Assembly (NCBI GenBank): GCA_030018855.1
Contig: JASEHG010000034.1
Coordinates: 1 to 13,374 of the forward strand
Length of the DNA stretch: 13,374 bases
DNA from: Candidatus Brocadiaceae bacterium
Lineage (GTDB): Bacteria; Planctomycetota; Brocadiia; Brocadiales; Bathyanammoxibiaceae
Direction: 5' to 3'
Below the pieces are notes generated by a model, which saw nothing but the letters and a program-made list of their open reading frames with translations, was not told the DNA's origin and did not search any database. Made by a program: the position numbers and the translations under genes. Shown here in pieces: positions 5,716 through 11,625 of the stretch; positions within the stretch are counted from its first letter, which is position 1, and every line of letters begins with the position of its first letter.

Positions 5716-7728
5716 CTAGCCTCCCTCTTTTACTGTCAGCGTAAAATTTTGTGAGCCCTGGAGTATCCAGTCCACTGGTCTCTTGCTGACTAGCTCCTCC
5801 GTGAGACGGCCGATACCGCCCTGGTTGGGGAAGGACATTATTGAGAGGAGGGAGGAGGGTAGGGAGGGTAGGGGCTTGCCTCTATATGTAATCCCCCTCT
5901 TTGGGAGTACGGCCCTTACTATAAGGTTGGTATTGGGTTCAGCGTCCTCCAGTATTTTTATCAGGTGTTCCAGACTTGTTGGGAGGAATTTCTCTGGCGC
6001 CCTGGAGCGCTCCAGGGCCTGGCTGGTATCTGCGTTACAGGCGTCCACCGTTATGGTACTCCCCGGGGAGACGTCCAGGGGTATCTGAAGAGGTACGGTT
6101 ATTACTACGGGTTCCTTGCCGAAGGGTCTGACAGTCACAAATAGCTGGACCGTTTCTCCCGGCCCGACCTCTCTGGTTTCTACCCTTATATCCTCAATAT
6201 AGGCCAGTCTCCTCTCGTCCGAGACCTTAGCCTCCAGGGATATCCTCTTAATACCCACCTCCTGGAACGGGTTGTTCATTATCAGGGCAATGGGCTGGGT
6301 GATATGATAGACCGGGAACCACGTGGGATGTGGTTCGTAGTAGATGTTTTCTACCTTTACTGGTCTATCTTGCCCTTCCATCTCTATGGAGAGGGAGAGC
6401 CTTACGGTCTTATCACCGGCCTGCCTCTCTGTGGCAAGGAGGGCGCTCTCTGAGGCCCATTGGATGAGGTTTTGTGTCAGGAATCTGTCCTTCACCACCT
6501 CAAAGTTATATTCTACCGTTTGGTCACCTGCTACTTTTATGGTGCAGGGTATCAGGGCTGAAAACTGGCCCAGGGTGCCTGCCAGGGCCGCCTTACTGTC
6601 CTGGAATATCCTCCCCACGATTCTAGTGGGACTGGCAAGTTTTAACGAGGTGCTCTGGATGGGTATAACGGCATGGACGTGGGCCCCAGCCATGGGTATA
6701 TCGGTCTTGCCTGCCTGGATGAAGGGGTGTCCAAAGGCCAGAATGCTGTCCCCCAGACGATAGGTAAGGGTACCAACGGCCGAGGCGTTTATATCCCCCT
6801 TTGCCAGGACAGTGGCTATGGCCGCCCCTGGTACCATCTCTACTGCCTCTATCTGGAGTGTCTCCGCCTGCCCCCCTTCTGCCGTAAGAGACCCGGCCAT
6901 TTGAACTTTTGAACCGTTAAACCCTTGAACTTCTGCTGTCTCGTCCCCTATCAGTACGGGGCCAGGGGGTGTAACCCCCCCTCCCTGCACGGGGAAGAGG
7001 CCGTACCTCTCTAACCCTTCCGACATCTGCTTGAGGACTCGCTGGTCAAAGCCACCCACCATCAAAGGCGTCTTTATTGGGACCATCCTCAGGATGGGCT
7101 GTTTACTCGTGTCCGATGGGAATGTCCACCCTTCCCGGACCAGGGCCTCTTTTACGTCTATTTCATGCGGTCCCAGGGGTGATTCCCAGACTGCTGAGGG
7201 CATATATCTGCCTGGGGCGGAAGCAAGTTCTTTCTCTCCCTTTTTGTCACCAGCTCCGCCTGAGGCGGAAGTTGCCGCCCCGACCTCCAGCACCTTTAGC
7301 ATCTCCTTGATGGGTGTTACCCCCGCCATGGCCTCCTTTGCAAAACCCCATCCATAAGAGACCGCGCCAATAACCTTGTCCTCCACATACACCGGGCTGC
7401 CGCTCATCCCTGAAATGACGCCTGTCTTTTCCAGGGGCCCACCCGAGAGCTTCACCAGTATCATGTCGTTCTTGGTCTCCCAGTTCTTCAGGACCCCCAA
7501 TATTTCTACGTCAAACTCCTCTATTTTGTCTCCGGAGAAGACCGTCTTGCCATATCCCTTCATCCCGGGCCTTAGCTCGTCTACGTTGAGGAATACGTCG
7601 GTGGTGGGGCCACTACCGATGGGGCCTGTATCTACCACCCCGAGGGCCATTGGACAGTAGGCAGTGAGCAGTAGGCAGTAGGCAGTAAGTAGTAGGCCGT
7701 AAATTTTATACTTGTTTAAGCAAGCCAT
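5716..7728 (-). CDS. SpoIVB-type (S55) peptidase family protein, exported
   Basis: This is a 670-residue protein. Residues 1-30 form a signal peptide (basic MACLNKYK, core LLLTAYCLLLTAYC, probable cut near MALG). Residues ~45-145 match the serine half of the S55 fold: EEFDVEILGVL, then GVISGMSGSPVY with likely nucleophile Ser109, and IGAVSYGWGF. A linker with two short palindrome-derived pieces (~150-175) follows. Residues ~295-400 look like the histidine half: VGTLTYRLGDSILAFGHPF with His334, then SPTRIVGRIFQDSKAALAGTLG. S55 peptidases such as B. subtilis SpoIVB are serine proteases that switch on membrane signalling. Residues 400-670 are beta-rich and unassigned. It begins a probable operon with the two propeller genes. 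No strong Shine-Dalgarno is visible (only TAGAGAT before the ATG). A catalytically inactive scaffold cannot be excluded. Confidence 0.85.
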   Translation of the reverse strand: MACLNKYKIYGLLLTAYCLLLTAYCPMALGVVDTGPIGSGPTTDVFLNVDELRPGMKGYGKTVFSGDKIEEFDVEILGVLKNWETKNDMILVKLSGGPLEKTGVISGMSGSPVYVEDKVIGAVSYGWGFAKEAMAGVTPIKEMLKVLEVGAATSASGGAGDKKGEKELASAPGRYMPSAVWESPLGPHEIDVKEALVREGWTFPSDTSKQPILRMVPIKTPLMVGGFDQRVLKQMSEGLERYGLFPVQGGGVTPPGPVLIGDETAEVQGFNGSKVQMAGSLTAEGGQAETLQIEAVEMVPGAAIATVLAKGDINASAVGTLTYRLGDSILAFGHPFIQAGKTDIPMAGAHVHAVIPIQSTSLKLASPTRIVGRIFQDSKAALAGTLGQFSALIPCTIKVAGDQTVEYNFEVVKDRFLTQNLIQWASESALLATERQAGDKTVRLSLSIEMEGQDRPVKVENIYYEPHPTWFPVYHITQPIALIMNNPFQEVGIKRISLEAKVSDERRLAYIEDIRVETREVGPGETVQLFVTVRPFGKEPVVITVPLQIPLDVSPGSTITVDACNADTSQALERSRAPEKFLPTSLEHLIKILEDAEPNTNLIVRAVLPKRGITYRGKPLPSLPSSLLSIMSFPNQGGIGRLTEELVSKRPVDWILQGSQNFTLTVKEGG
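7255..7269. repeat. 15-bp palindrome, in frame in the S55 gene (with a variant copy at 7207-7221)
   Basis: TCCGCCTCAGGCGGA is read on the minus strand as Ser154-Ala-Ser-Gly-Gly158. A variant copy at 7207-7221 gives Ser170-Ala-Pro-Gly-Arg174. Both lie in the linker between the two peptidase halves, 48 bases apart. Confidence 0.8.
7654..7696 (-). repeat. CAGTAG-type tandem repeat coding for a signal-peptide core
   Basis: Two 21-base units, each reading CTACT(A/G)…ACTGCCTACTG(C/T) on the minus strand, are translated as LLLTAYC twice (residues 12-25 of the S55 protein). The same sequence family occurs at 5603-5683, at 9841-9874, and as a short fragment at 9002-9014. Confidence 0.9.
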
Positions 7729-7737
7729 ATCTCTAAA

Positions 7738-7800
7738 TAGGGAGTAGGGGGTAGGGGGTAGTAAGATAAAATCTCCCTACTCCCTAACCCCTAGTCCCTA
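7738..7800. repeat. GGGAGTAGGGG-type inverted repeat between divergent genes
   Basis: TAGGGAGTAGGGGG-type units on the left pair with CTCCCTACTCCCTAACCCC-type units on the right around GATAAAATC. This is another dispersed palindrome. It occupies most of the 175-base gap between the divergent S55 and tsaC genes. Confidence 0.75.
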
Positions 7801-7856
7801 GTTCTCGCGGAGTCTATCAGTTTCCACCCCTTTTGTCAAACCTTACCCAGTGCAGG

Positions 7857-7885
7857 TTGATATTAGCCCTATGAACTGGTATAAT
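7857..7885 (+). promoter_or_regulatory. Sigma70-type promoter of the tsaC-rpiB transcript
   Basis: TTGATA (7857-7862), a 17-base spacer, then a perfect TATAAT (7880-7885). Transcription should begin near 7892, so the GTG 7850 and ATG 7871 starts lie outside the message and ATG 7904 is the likely start. Confidence 0.75.
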
Positions 7886-7903
7886 CTTTTCGTTGAAAAA
7901 ACA

Positions 7904-8557
7904 ATGAATACGAGACTACTGGACGTAAAAGATAAAGGTAGATACCAGGAATACCTCAGGGAGGCGGCTGAGGCCCTGAGGTCTGGGGAGGTTGTGGCCT
8001 TCCCTACTGAGACGGTTTACGGCCTCGGGGTCAATGCCCAGGATGAAAAGGCCGTAAAGAATTTATACGCCGTAAAACAGAGACCCCAGGAAAAAGAATT
8101 TGCAAGGATTATCTGCAACCTGGAGGAGATAGATTGGCTCCTGGAGCAAATAGAGGCCCCTGTTCACCAACTTATTGAGCGCTTTTGGCCAGGGCCCCTT
8201 ACCATCGTCTTTTCAGGATACAATAGAAAAGATATAGGGGTTAGATTCCCTGACCACAAAGTAGCACAGGACCTGGTCAGGCTCTCCGGGGTACTAGTGC
8301 TTGCCACCAGCGCCAATATCTCTGGCGGCCCACCTGCTACCAGTGCCGGGGAGGTGATGGCAACGATGGGTGGGAAGATAAGGCTTGTCTTAGATGGTGG
8401 TCCCTGCCGCCTGAAGATCCCTTCCACCGTAGTTAAAATCTCTAAGGGTTCTTACCAAATCCTCCGTATTGGAGCCATACCAGAAGAGGCCATAAACGAA
8501 TGCATGGTGGCAGGGCCACTCCCGACAAACAAAAAGGGACACCTGATAATACAATGA
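7904..8557 (+). CDS. tsaC: L-threonylcarbamoyladenylate synthase (TsaC/Sua5/YrdC family)
   Basis: This 217-residue cytoplasmic enzyme forms threonylcarbamoyl-AMP from threonine, bicarbonate and ATP, the first step of the t6A modification at position 37 of ANN-decoding tRNAs. Family signatures are SGEVVAFPTETVYGLG (residues 27-42), KQRPQEKEF (58-66), FWPGPLTIVF (94-103), and LATSANISGGPPATS (133-147) in the nucleotide-binding part. The length matches the single-domain TsaC form, without the C-terminal Sua5 domain. The promoter at 7857-7885 decides for ATG 7904; the frame itself is open from GTG 7850. The predicted leader is only about 12 bases with no Shine-Dalgarno, so translation may be nearly leaderless. 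The stop overlaps the rpiB start (ATGA), implying coupled translation. Confidence 0.93.
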   Translation: MNTRLLDVKDKGRYQEYLREAAEALRSGEVVAFPTETVYGLGVNAQDEKAVKNLYAVKQRPQEKEFARIICNLEEIDWLLEQIEAPVHQLIERFWPGPLTIVFSGYNRKDIGVRFPDHKVAQDLVRLSGVLVLATSANISGGPPATSAGEVMATMGGKIRLVLDGGPCRLKIPSTVVKISKGSYQILRIGAIPEEAINECMVAGPLPTNKKGHLIIQ

Positions 8558-8994
8558 AGATTGCCATCGCTTCCGACCACAGGGGGTTTGAGTTCAAGCA
8601 GAAGATAACCCACCTCCTCTCTGAGGGAGGGCATACCGTAGTGGACTTCGGTACCGAAGATGGAGAGAAGTCGGTGGATTACCCCGACTATGGCTCTAAG
8701 GCGGCCAGGGCTGTTGCTAAAGGGGAGTGTGAGAGGGCAATCCTTATCTGCGGTACCGGGATAGGGATGTCCCTGACTGCTAACAAGATAAAGGGCATCC
8801 GGGCGACGGTAGGGAACGACCTCTACAGTACGGAGATGAGCAGGAGGCATAACGACTCTAACGTACTGTGCATAGGGGCTGACCTCATACCCCCTGGACC
8901 ACTGGTCAAAAAGATATTAAACGTATGGCTCACTACCCCCTTTGAGGGGGAGAGGCATACCCGCAGGATAAAGAAGATTCATGAACTGGAGTAG
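8554..8994 (+). CDS. rpiB: Ribose-5-phosphate isomerase B
   Basis: This 146-residue enzyme interconverts ribose 5-phosphate and ribulose 5-phosphate in the pentose phosphate pathway. The RpiB/LacAB signatures are all present: IASDHRGFEFK (5-15) with the Asp8-His9 pair, VDYPDYG (41-47), ILICGTGIGMSLTANKIKGIRA (63-84) with catalytic Cys66, and RRHNDSNVLCIGAD (97-110) with His99. The length is normal for the family. I chose ATG 8554, which overlaps the tsaC stop in ATGA, because the protein then begins with the conserved MKIAIASDHRG; an upstream in-frame ATG at 8500 would add 18 non-conserved residues read from tsaC. It is expressed from the tsaC promoter. Confidence 0.96.
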   Translation: MKIAIASDHRGFEFKQKITHLLSEGGHTVVDFGTEDGEKSVDYPDYGSKAARAVAKGECERAILICGTGIGMSLTANKIKGIRATVGNDLYSTEMSRRHNDSNVLCIGADLIPPGPLVKKILNVWLTTPFEGERHTRRIKKIHELE

Positions 8995-9048
8995 TCAAAA
9001 GACGGTAGGCAGTATGCACTTACTTCTAACTATTGAAATGGAGTAGTC

Positions 9049-9843
9049 ATGACTGGACCCGTCCAGGGTAAGTCGGTCATCAGTGCCTCTGAAGGTGCCC
9101 ACCTCAAGGTAACCCTCCTCGCCCACACACCTGAGCCAGAAAAGGTGGTGGCCCAGGCCGCAAAACTCTGCTACAGCCCCGCCACCGTTGAAGAACTCCA
9201 TGAGGCCATCTACAAGACCGACCAGGAAAAGTTCATAAAAAAACTCCTCTCCATGGGGCACATGTCCCCCGTGGAACACGTCTCCTTTACCTTTGGTGTG
9301 GAAGGCATCTCCCGTGCCTGCACCCATCAACTGGTAAGACACCGCCTCGCCTCCTACAGCCAGCAGAGCCAGCGCTACGTTGGCAAACACAGCGGTAAGA
9401 CAGGCAAGGTCTTTGACTTCATCATCCCCCCCAGCGTCATCCAGGCCGGCAAAAAGGAGTGGTTCATAGAAAAGATGTCAGAGGTACAGAGCTGGTACGA
9501 TGAACTGGTGGAGGCCCTGATTGCGGTGGCACCAGCCGGTGACAGGATGGAGTCCATTTACGAGGACGCCCGATTTCTCCTACCCAACGCCGCCGAGACC
9601 AAGATAGTCGTTACCATGAACGCCAGGGAACTCCTCCATTTCTTCCGTGTAAGGGGCTGTAACCGTGCCCAGTGGGAGATAAGGGAGATGTCCATAGAGA
9701 TGCTCCGCCAAGTGAAACCCATCGCCCCATCCATCTTCGGCACCGCCGGCCCTGCCTGCGTCAGGGGCAACTGCAGTGAAGGCTCTTATACCTGCGGGAA
9801 GATAGAGGAGGTAAGGGCGAGGTTCAGGGGGCTGGCAAAATAG
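9049..9843 (+). CDS. thyX: Flavin-dependent thymidylate synthase
   Basis: This 264-residue protein methylates dUMP to dTMP using FAD, NADPH and methylene-tetrahydrofolate. The diagnostic ThyX motif RHR-x7-S is at residues 97-107 (RHRLASYSQQS). Other family residues include HMSPVEHVSFTF (71-82), EDARFLLPNAAETK (172-185) with a conserved Arg, and MNARELLHFFRVR (190-202). The tail is cysteine-rich (Cys237, 242, 249), as in some ThyX proteins. ATG 9049 has GGAG six bases upstream. The first 17 residues are not conserved, so ATG is taken by the ribosome site. It sits 54 bases after rpiB. The last 28 codons recur, diverged, at 10494-10579, and the TAG stop is the first unit of a CAGTAG repeat. Confidence 0.96.
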   Translation: MTGPVQGKSVISASEGAHLKVTLLAHTPEPEKVVAQAAKLCYSPATVEELHEAIYKTDQEKFIKKLLSMGHMSPVEHVSFTFGVEGISRACTHQLVRHRLASYSQQSQRYVGKHSGKTGKVFDFIIPPSVIQAGKKEWFIEKMSEVQSWYDELVEALIAVAPAGDRMESIYEDARFLLPNAAETKIVVTMNARELLHFFRVRGCNRAQWEIREMSIEMLRQVKPIAPSIFGTAGPACVRGNCSEGSYTCGKIEEVRARFRGLAK

Positions 9844-9874
9844 CAGTAGGCAGTAGGAAGTAAGCAGTAGGCAG
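9841..9874 (+). repeat. CAGTAG-type repeat starting at the thyX stop codon
   Basis: TAGCAGTAGGCAGTAGGAAG and the following TAAGCAGTAGGCAG are the same family as in the signal-peptide regions at 5603-5683 and 7654-7696. Here the first TAG is the stop codon of thyX. Confidence 0.8.
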
Positions 9875-9892
9875 AAACATAAACCAGTTTTA

Positions 9893-9977
9893 ATGGGAAA
9901 ATGTGGGAAAATGGGACTGGGGAAATGGGACTGTTCTATTTTCCTGGCACGGAAAAGGAAATAATTAGAACCGCCCC
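9893..9977. repeat. Degenerate GGGAAAATG tandem plus imperfect inverted repeat
   Basis: TGGGAAAATG-type units are repeated from 9893 to 9933. They run into an imperfect inverted repeat: GGGACTGTTCTATTTTCC (9927-9944) against GGAAAA…TTAGAACCG.CCC (9951-9977). GGGAC…GTTCTATTTTCC ends resemble REP/RAYT-associated sequences as I remember them, but no transposase gene is present. It lies upstream of hicB, and no clear promoter is visible. Confidence 0.45.
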
Positions 9978-10021
9978 CTTTTTTACTTTACCAATCGCAA
10001 TGGGAGATGGGAAGGAAAGAC

Positions 10022-10273
10022 ATGGCTGAATGTATCATAAAAATCAAGATTGAGGCATTAGAGGAGGGTGGCTACCTTGCTACCAGTAATGAACTGCAAG
10101 GTCTGGTTGCACAGGGAAGGACCATCGCCGAGACAATGGAGATTGCACAGGACGTTGCCAGGAAGATTATTGAATCTTGTTTGGAACACGGAGACCCGCT
10201 TCCTGCAAAAATTAAGGTCAAAATGAAGAAACCTCCTACTAGCTTGGAAATCCCTGTCCAGGTAGAGGTATGA
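10022..10273 (+). CDS. hicB: HicB-family antitoxin (short form)
   Basis: This 83-residue protein has the HicB fold signature: a strand pair with EGGYLATSNELQGLVAQGRTIAETMEIAQDVARKIIE, then a basic KIKVKMKK and a final strand. HicB masks the HicA toxin active site. Canonical HicB proteins of about 140 residues carry a C-terminal DNA-binding domain; this one ends after PTSLEIPVQVEV and has none, so autoregulation must differ. I chose ATG 10022 because GGGAAGGA (10009-10016) is well placed; an ATG at 10007 would sit on top of its own G-rich site. The stop overlaps the hicA start (ATGA). The antitoxin-first order is the common variant for short HicB proteins. Confidence 0.88.
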   Translation: MAECIIKIKIEALEEGGYLATSNELQGLVAQGRTIAETMEIAQDVARKIIESCLEHGDPLPAKIKVKMKKPPTSLEIPVQVEV

Positions 10274-10494
10274 GCAAACTACCTGTACTTACAGTACGGG
10301 AGGTCATAAGAAAGCTCAAGAAAGCAGGTTTTGTATTTGATAGGCAGGCGAAGGGGAGCCATGAAATCTGGTATAATCCCACCACCAGGAGAAGGGCTAC
10401 CGTGCCAAATCATCCTGGAGATATTCCCAAGGGCACCCTTAGGGCGATAGTAGAACAGGCAGGTTTGACGCTAGAGGAGTTTGTTGATTTGTAG
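10270..10494 (+). CDS. hicA: HicA-family mRNA interferase toxin
   Basis: This 74-residue protein with the dsRNA-binding-like HicA fold is expected to cleave mRNA and stop growth unless bound by HicB. The signature is LTVREVIRKLKKAGFVF, then KGSHEIWYNP with catalytic His31, then RRATVPNHPGDIPKGTLRAIVEQAGLTLEEF. All key residues are intact, so the toxin looks active. Its TAG stop shares its last base with the start of a diverged copy of the thyX 3' end. The pair lies exactly between the real thyX end and this copy, which suggests that hicBA arrived as a small inserted unit. Confidence 0.93.
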   Translation: MSKLPVLTVREVIRKLKKAGFVFDRQAKGSHEIWYNPTTRRRATVPNHPGDIPKGTLRAIVEQAGLTLEEFVDL

Positions 10495-10579
10495 CGTCAG
10501 AGGCCACTGCAGTGAAGGCTCTTATGCCTGCGGGAAGATAGAGGAGGTGCGGGCGAGGTTCAGGGGGCTTACCAGATAG
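10494..10579 (+). pseudogene. Diverged duplicate of the thyX 3' end (last ~28 codons)
   Basis: About 86 bases match 9758-9843, the last 28 codons of thyX, with 9 differences. Read in the thyX frame it is still open and ends in TAG. Changes are synonymous or mild (Asn to His, Thr to Ala, Ala to Thr, Lys to Arg), so it looks like the end of a related thyX allele and not a decayed copy. It has no start and is not translated in this frame by itself. It directly abuts the hicA stop. Confidence 0.88.
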
Positions 10580-10616
10580 CATTCTAAGAGCTTTAAATTT
10601 CAAGCACTTACCAACA

Positions 10617-10643
10617 AGAAATAGTTTTTAAACTATTTTTTCC
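10617..10643 (+). terminator. AT-rich hairpin with T-run downstream of hicBA
   Basis: AAATAGTT pairs with AACTATTT (10619-10638) and is followed by TTT. The stem is AT-only in most positions, so termination would be weak. It lies 125 bases after hicA and before the protease gene. Confidence 0.35.
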
Positions 10644-10758
10644 TTGACATTGGAGGCGAAATATAAAGAAGCTGTAATTAGTAAACAGCAAGATGTAGAT
10701 TTTAGCTATGGATTAAGTTAGGATTCATTAAATGTCAGCAAAAAGGAGGATAAAAATC

Positions 10759-11388
10759 ATGAGCGGCCTCCAAAGGAAGTCTTTTTCCAATATTTTAATA
10801 CTCGTTCTCTCCACAACTGTGTTCTTAGCCCTCTGGGCCCATACAGCCAATGCTACCTTGGATCTCTTAAGGGTGGGTTGGGATAAACCAACGATTTACT
10901 ACTTGATAAAAGCTGGAAAGGGCGTAAGTCCTCAGGCTGTAAGTGACGTTGTAACAGCTGTTGCTGACTGGGGTGCATTACCACAAGGCGCACCAATCCT
11001 GGAACCAGCAGTTCCAGGTGCAAAAAGCGCCGATATAGTAATACATCTGAAGGTTGGCGGTGGACGTGTTCTTGGCATGGCATTAGCACAAACTACAAGT
11101 AAATTCAGTTGCGTCTTGAAGAGTGTATCTATTCAGCTCAGCGGTAAGGCATTTGGCAACAGTTTCAGTAGCCCTGGGACTCGGAATGTTACCCGCCATG
11201 AGATTGGACATGCTTTGGGATTAGGTCACAGTGACGATCCACAGGACCTGATGTATGCACAGGCAGACTCCGAAGAGGTCTTCGGTCCCTTTGACGTTTA
11301 TCCCTCAGCCTGTGACATAAACGGTATAGACGCCATTTACCCTCTAGTAAAATGCGACGATATACCGCGTAACATACTATGTCCATAA
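10759..11388 (+). CDS. Exported matrixin-like zinc metalloprotease
   Basis: This 209-residue protein has a signal peptide (about 1-32: basic start, core NILILVLSTTVFLALWAHTANA). The metzincin zinc motif HEIGHALGLGH is at 147-157 (ligands His147, His151, His157; catalytic Glu148), followed by a Met-turn at DLMYAQ (Met165). This spacing fits the matrixin (M10) type. Before it lie short strands (SADIVIHLKV) and a candidate edge strand (VSIQLS), as in this fold. No pro-peptide cysteine switch is seen. ATG 10759 is preferred because AAGGAGGA lies 8 bases upstream; an ATG at 10732 lacks a site. Like the propeller protein at 1788-3245 it ends in ILCP. Its substrate is unknown. The gene seems to be a single unit. 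Confidence 0.88.
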   Translation: MSGLQRKSFSNILILVLSTTVFLALWAHTANATLDLLRVGWDKPTIYYLIKAGKGVSPQAVSDVVTAVADWGALPQGAPILEPAVPGAKSADIVIHLKVGGGRVLGMALAQTTSKFSCVLKSVSIQLSGKAFGNSFSSPGTRNVTRHEIGHALGLGHSDDPQDLMYAQADSEEVFGPFDVYPSACDINGIDAIYPLVKCDDIPRNILCP

Positions 11389-11625
11389 AGCACGTTAAGA
11401 AGGTCGTATCCTAAACAAGGGGCAGCCAAGATTAAATTTTTTCTCCTTCTGCGCTTCAGGAGAGGCCTTTTTCCTTGGGGGTAAGAGGTTAAAGTCCTCT
11501 TAAGTCAAACTAAAAGGACTATACAACCCATACCCCTCACTTCACGGAAAGGAATACCCTTGAAAAAACAGGCAAATAAGTTATTGTAGAACTTCAATTT
11601 CTATAAGCTGTAGGAGCAAACACCT
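11389..11625. other. Intergenic region with two hairpins and possible promoter
   Basis: TCTCCT (11442-11447) pairs with AGGAGA (11458-11463) just before GGCCTTTTTCC, a weak terminator candidate for the protease gene. TAAGAGG (11482-11488) and CCTCTTA (11496-11502) form a 7-bp perfect hairpin. TTGAAA (11560-11565) with TATTGT (11582-11587), spacer 16, is a possible promoter for the methyltransferase gene. Nothing coding is seen. Confidence 0.4.

Noticed and set aside
8500..8553. Upstream start for rpiB
   Set aside because: It would add 18 residues read from the tsaC end, while RpiB proteins begin with MKIAIASDHRG-like sequence.
9893..9977. A complete insertion sequence upstream of hicB
   Set aside because: There is no transposase reading frame; only repeat-like ends are seen.
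10644..10678. TTGACA at 10644-10649 as a promoter for the metalloprotease
   Set aside because: The nearest -10-like boxes, TATAAA at 12 bases and TGTAAT at 23 bases, are at unsuitable spacing.
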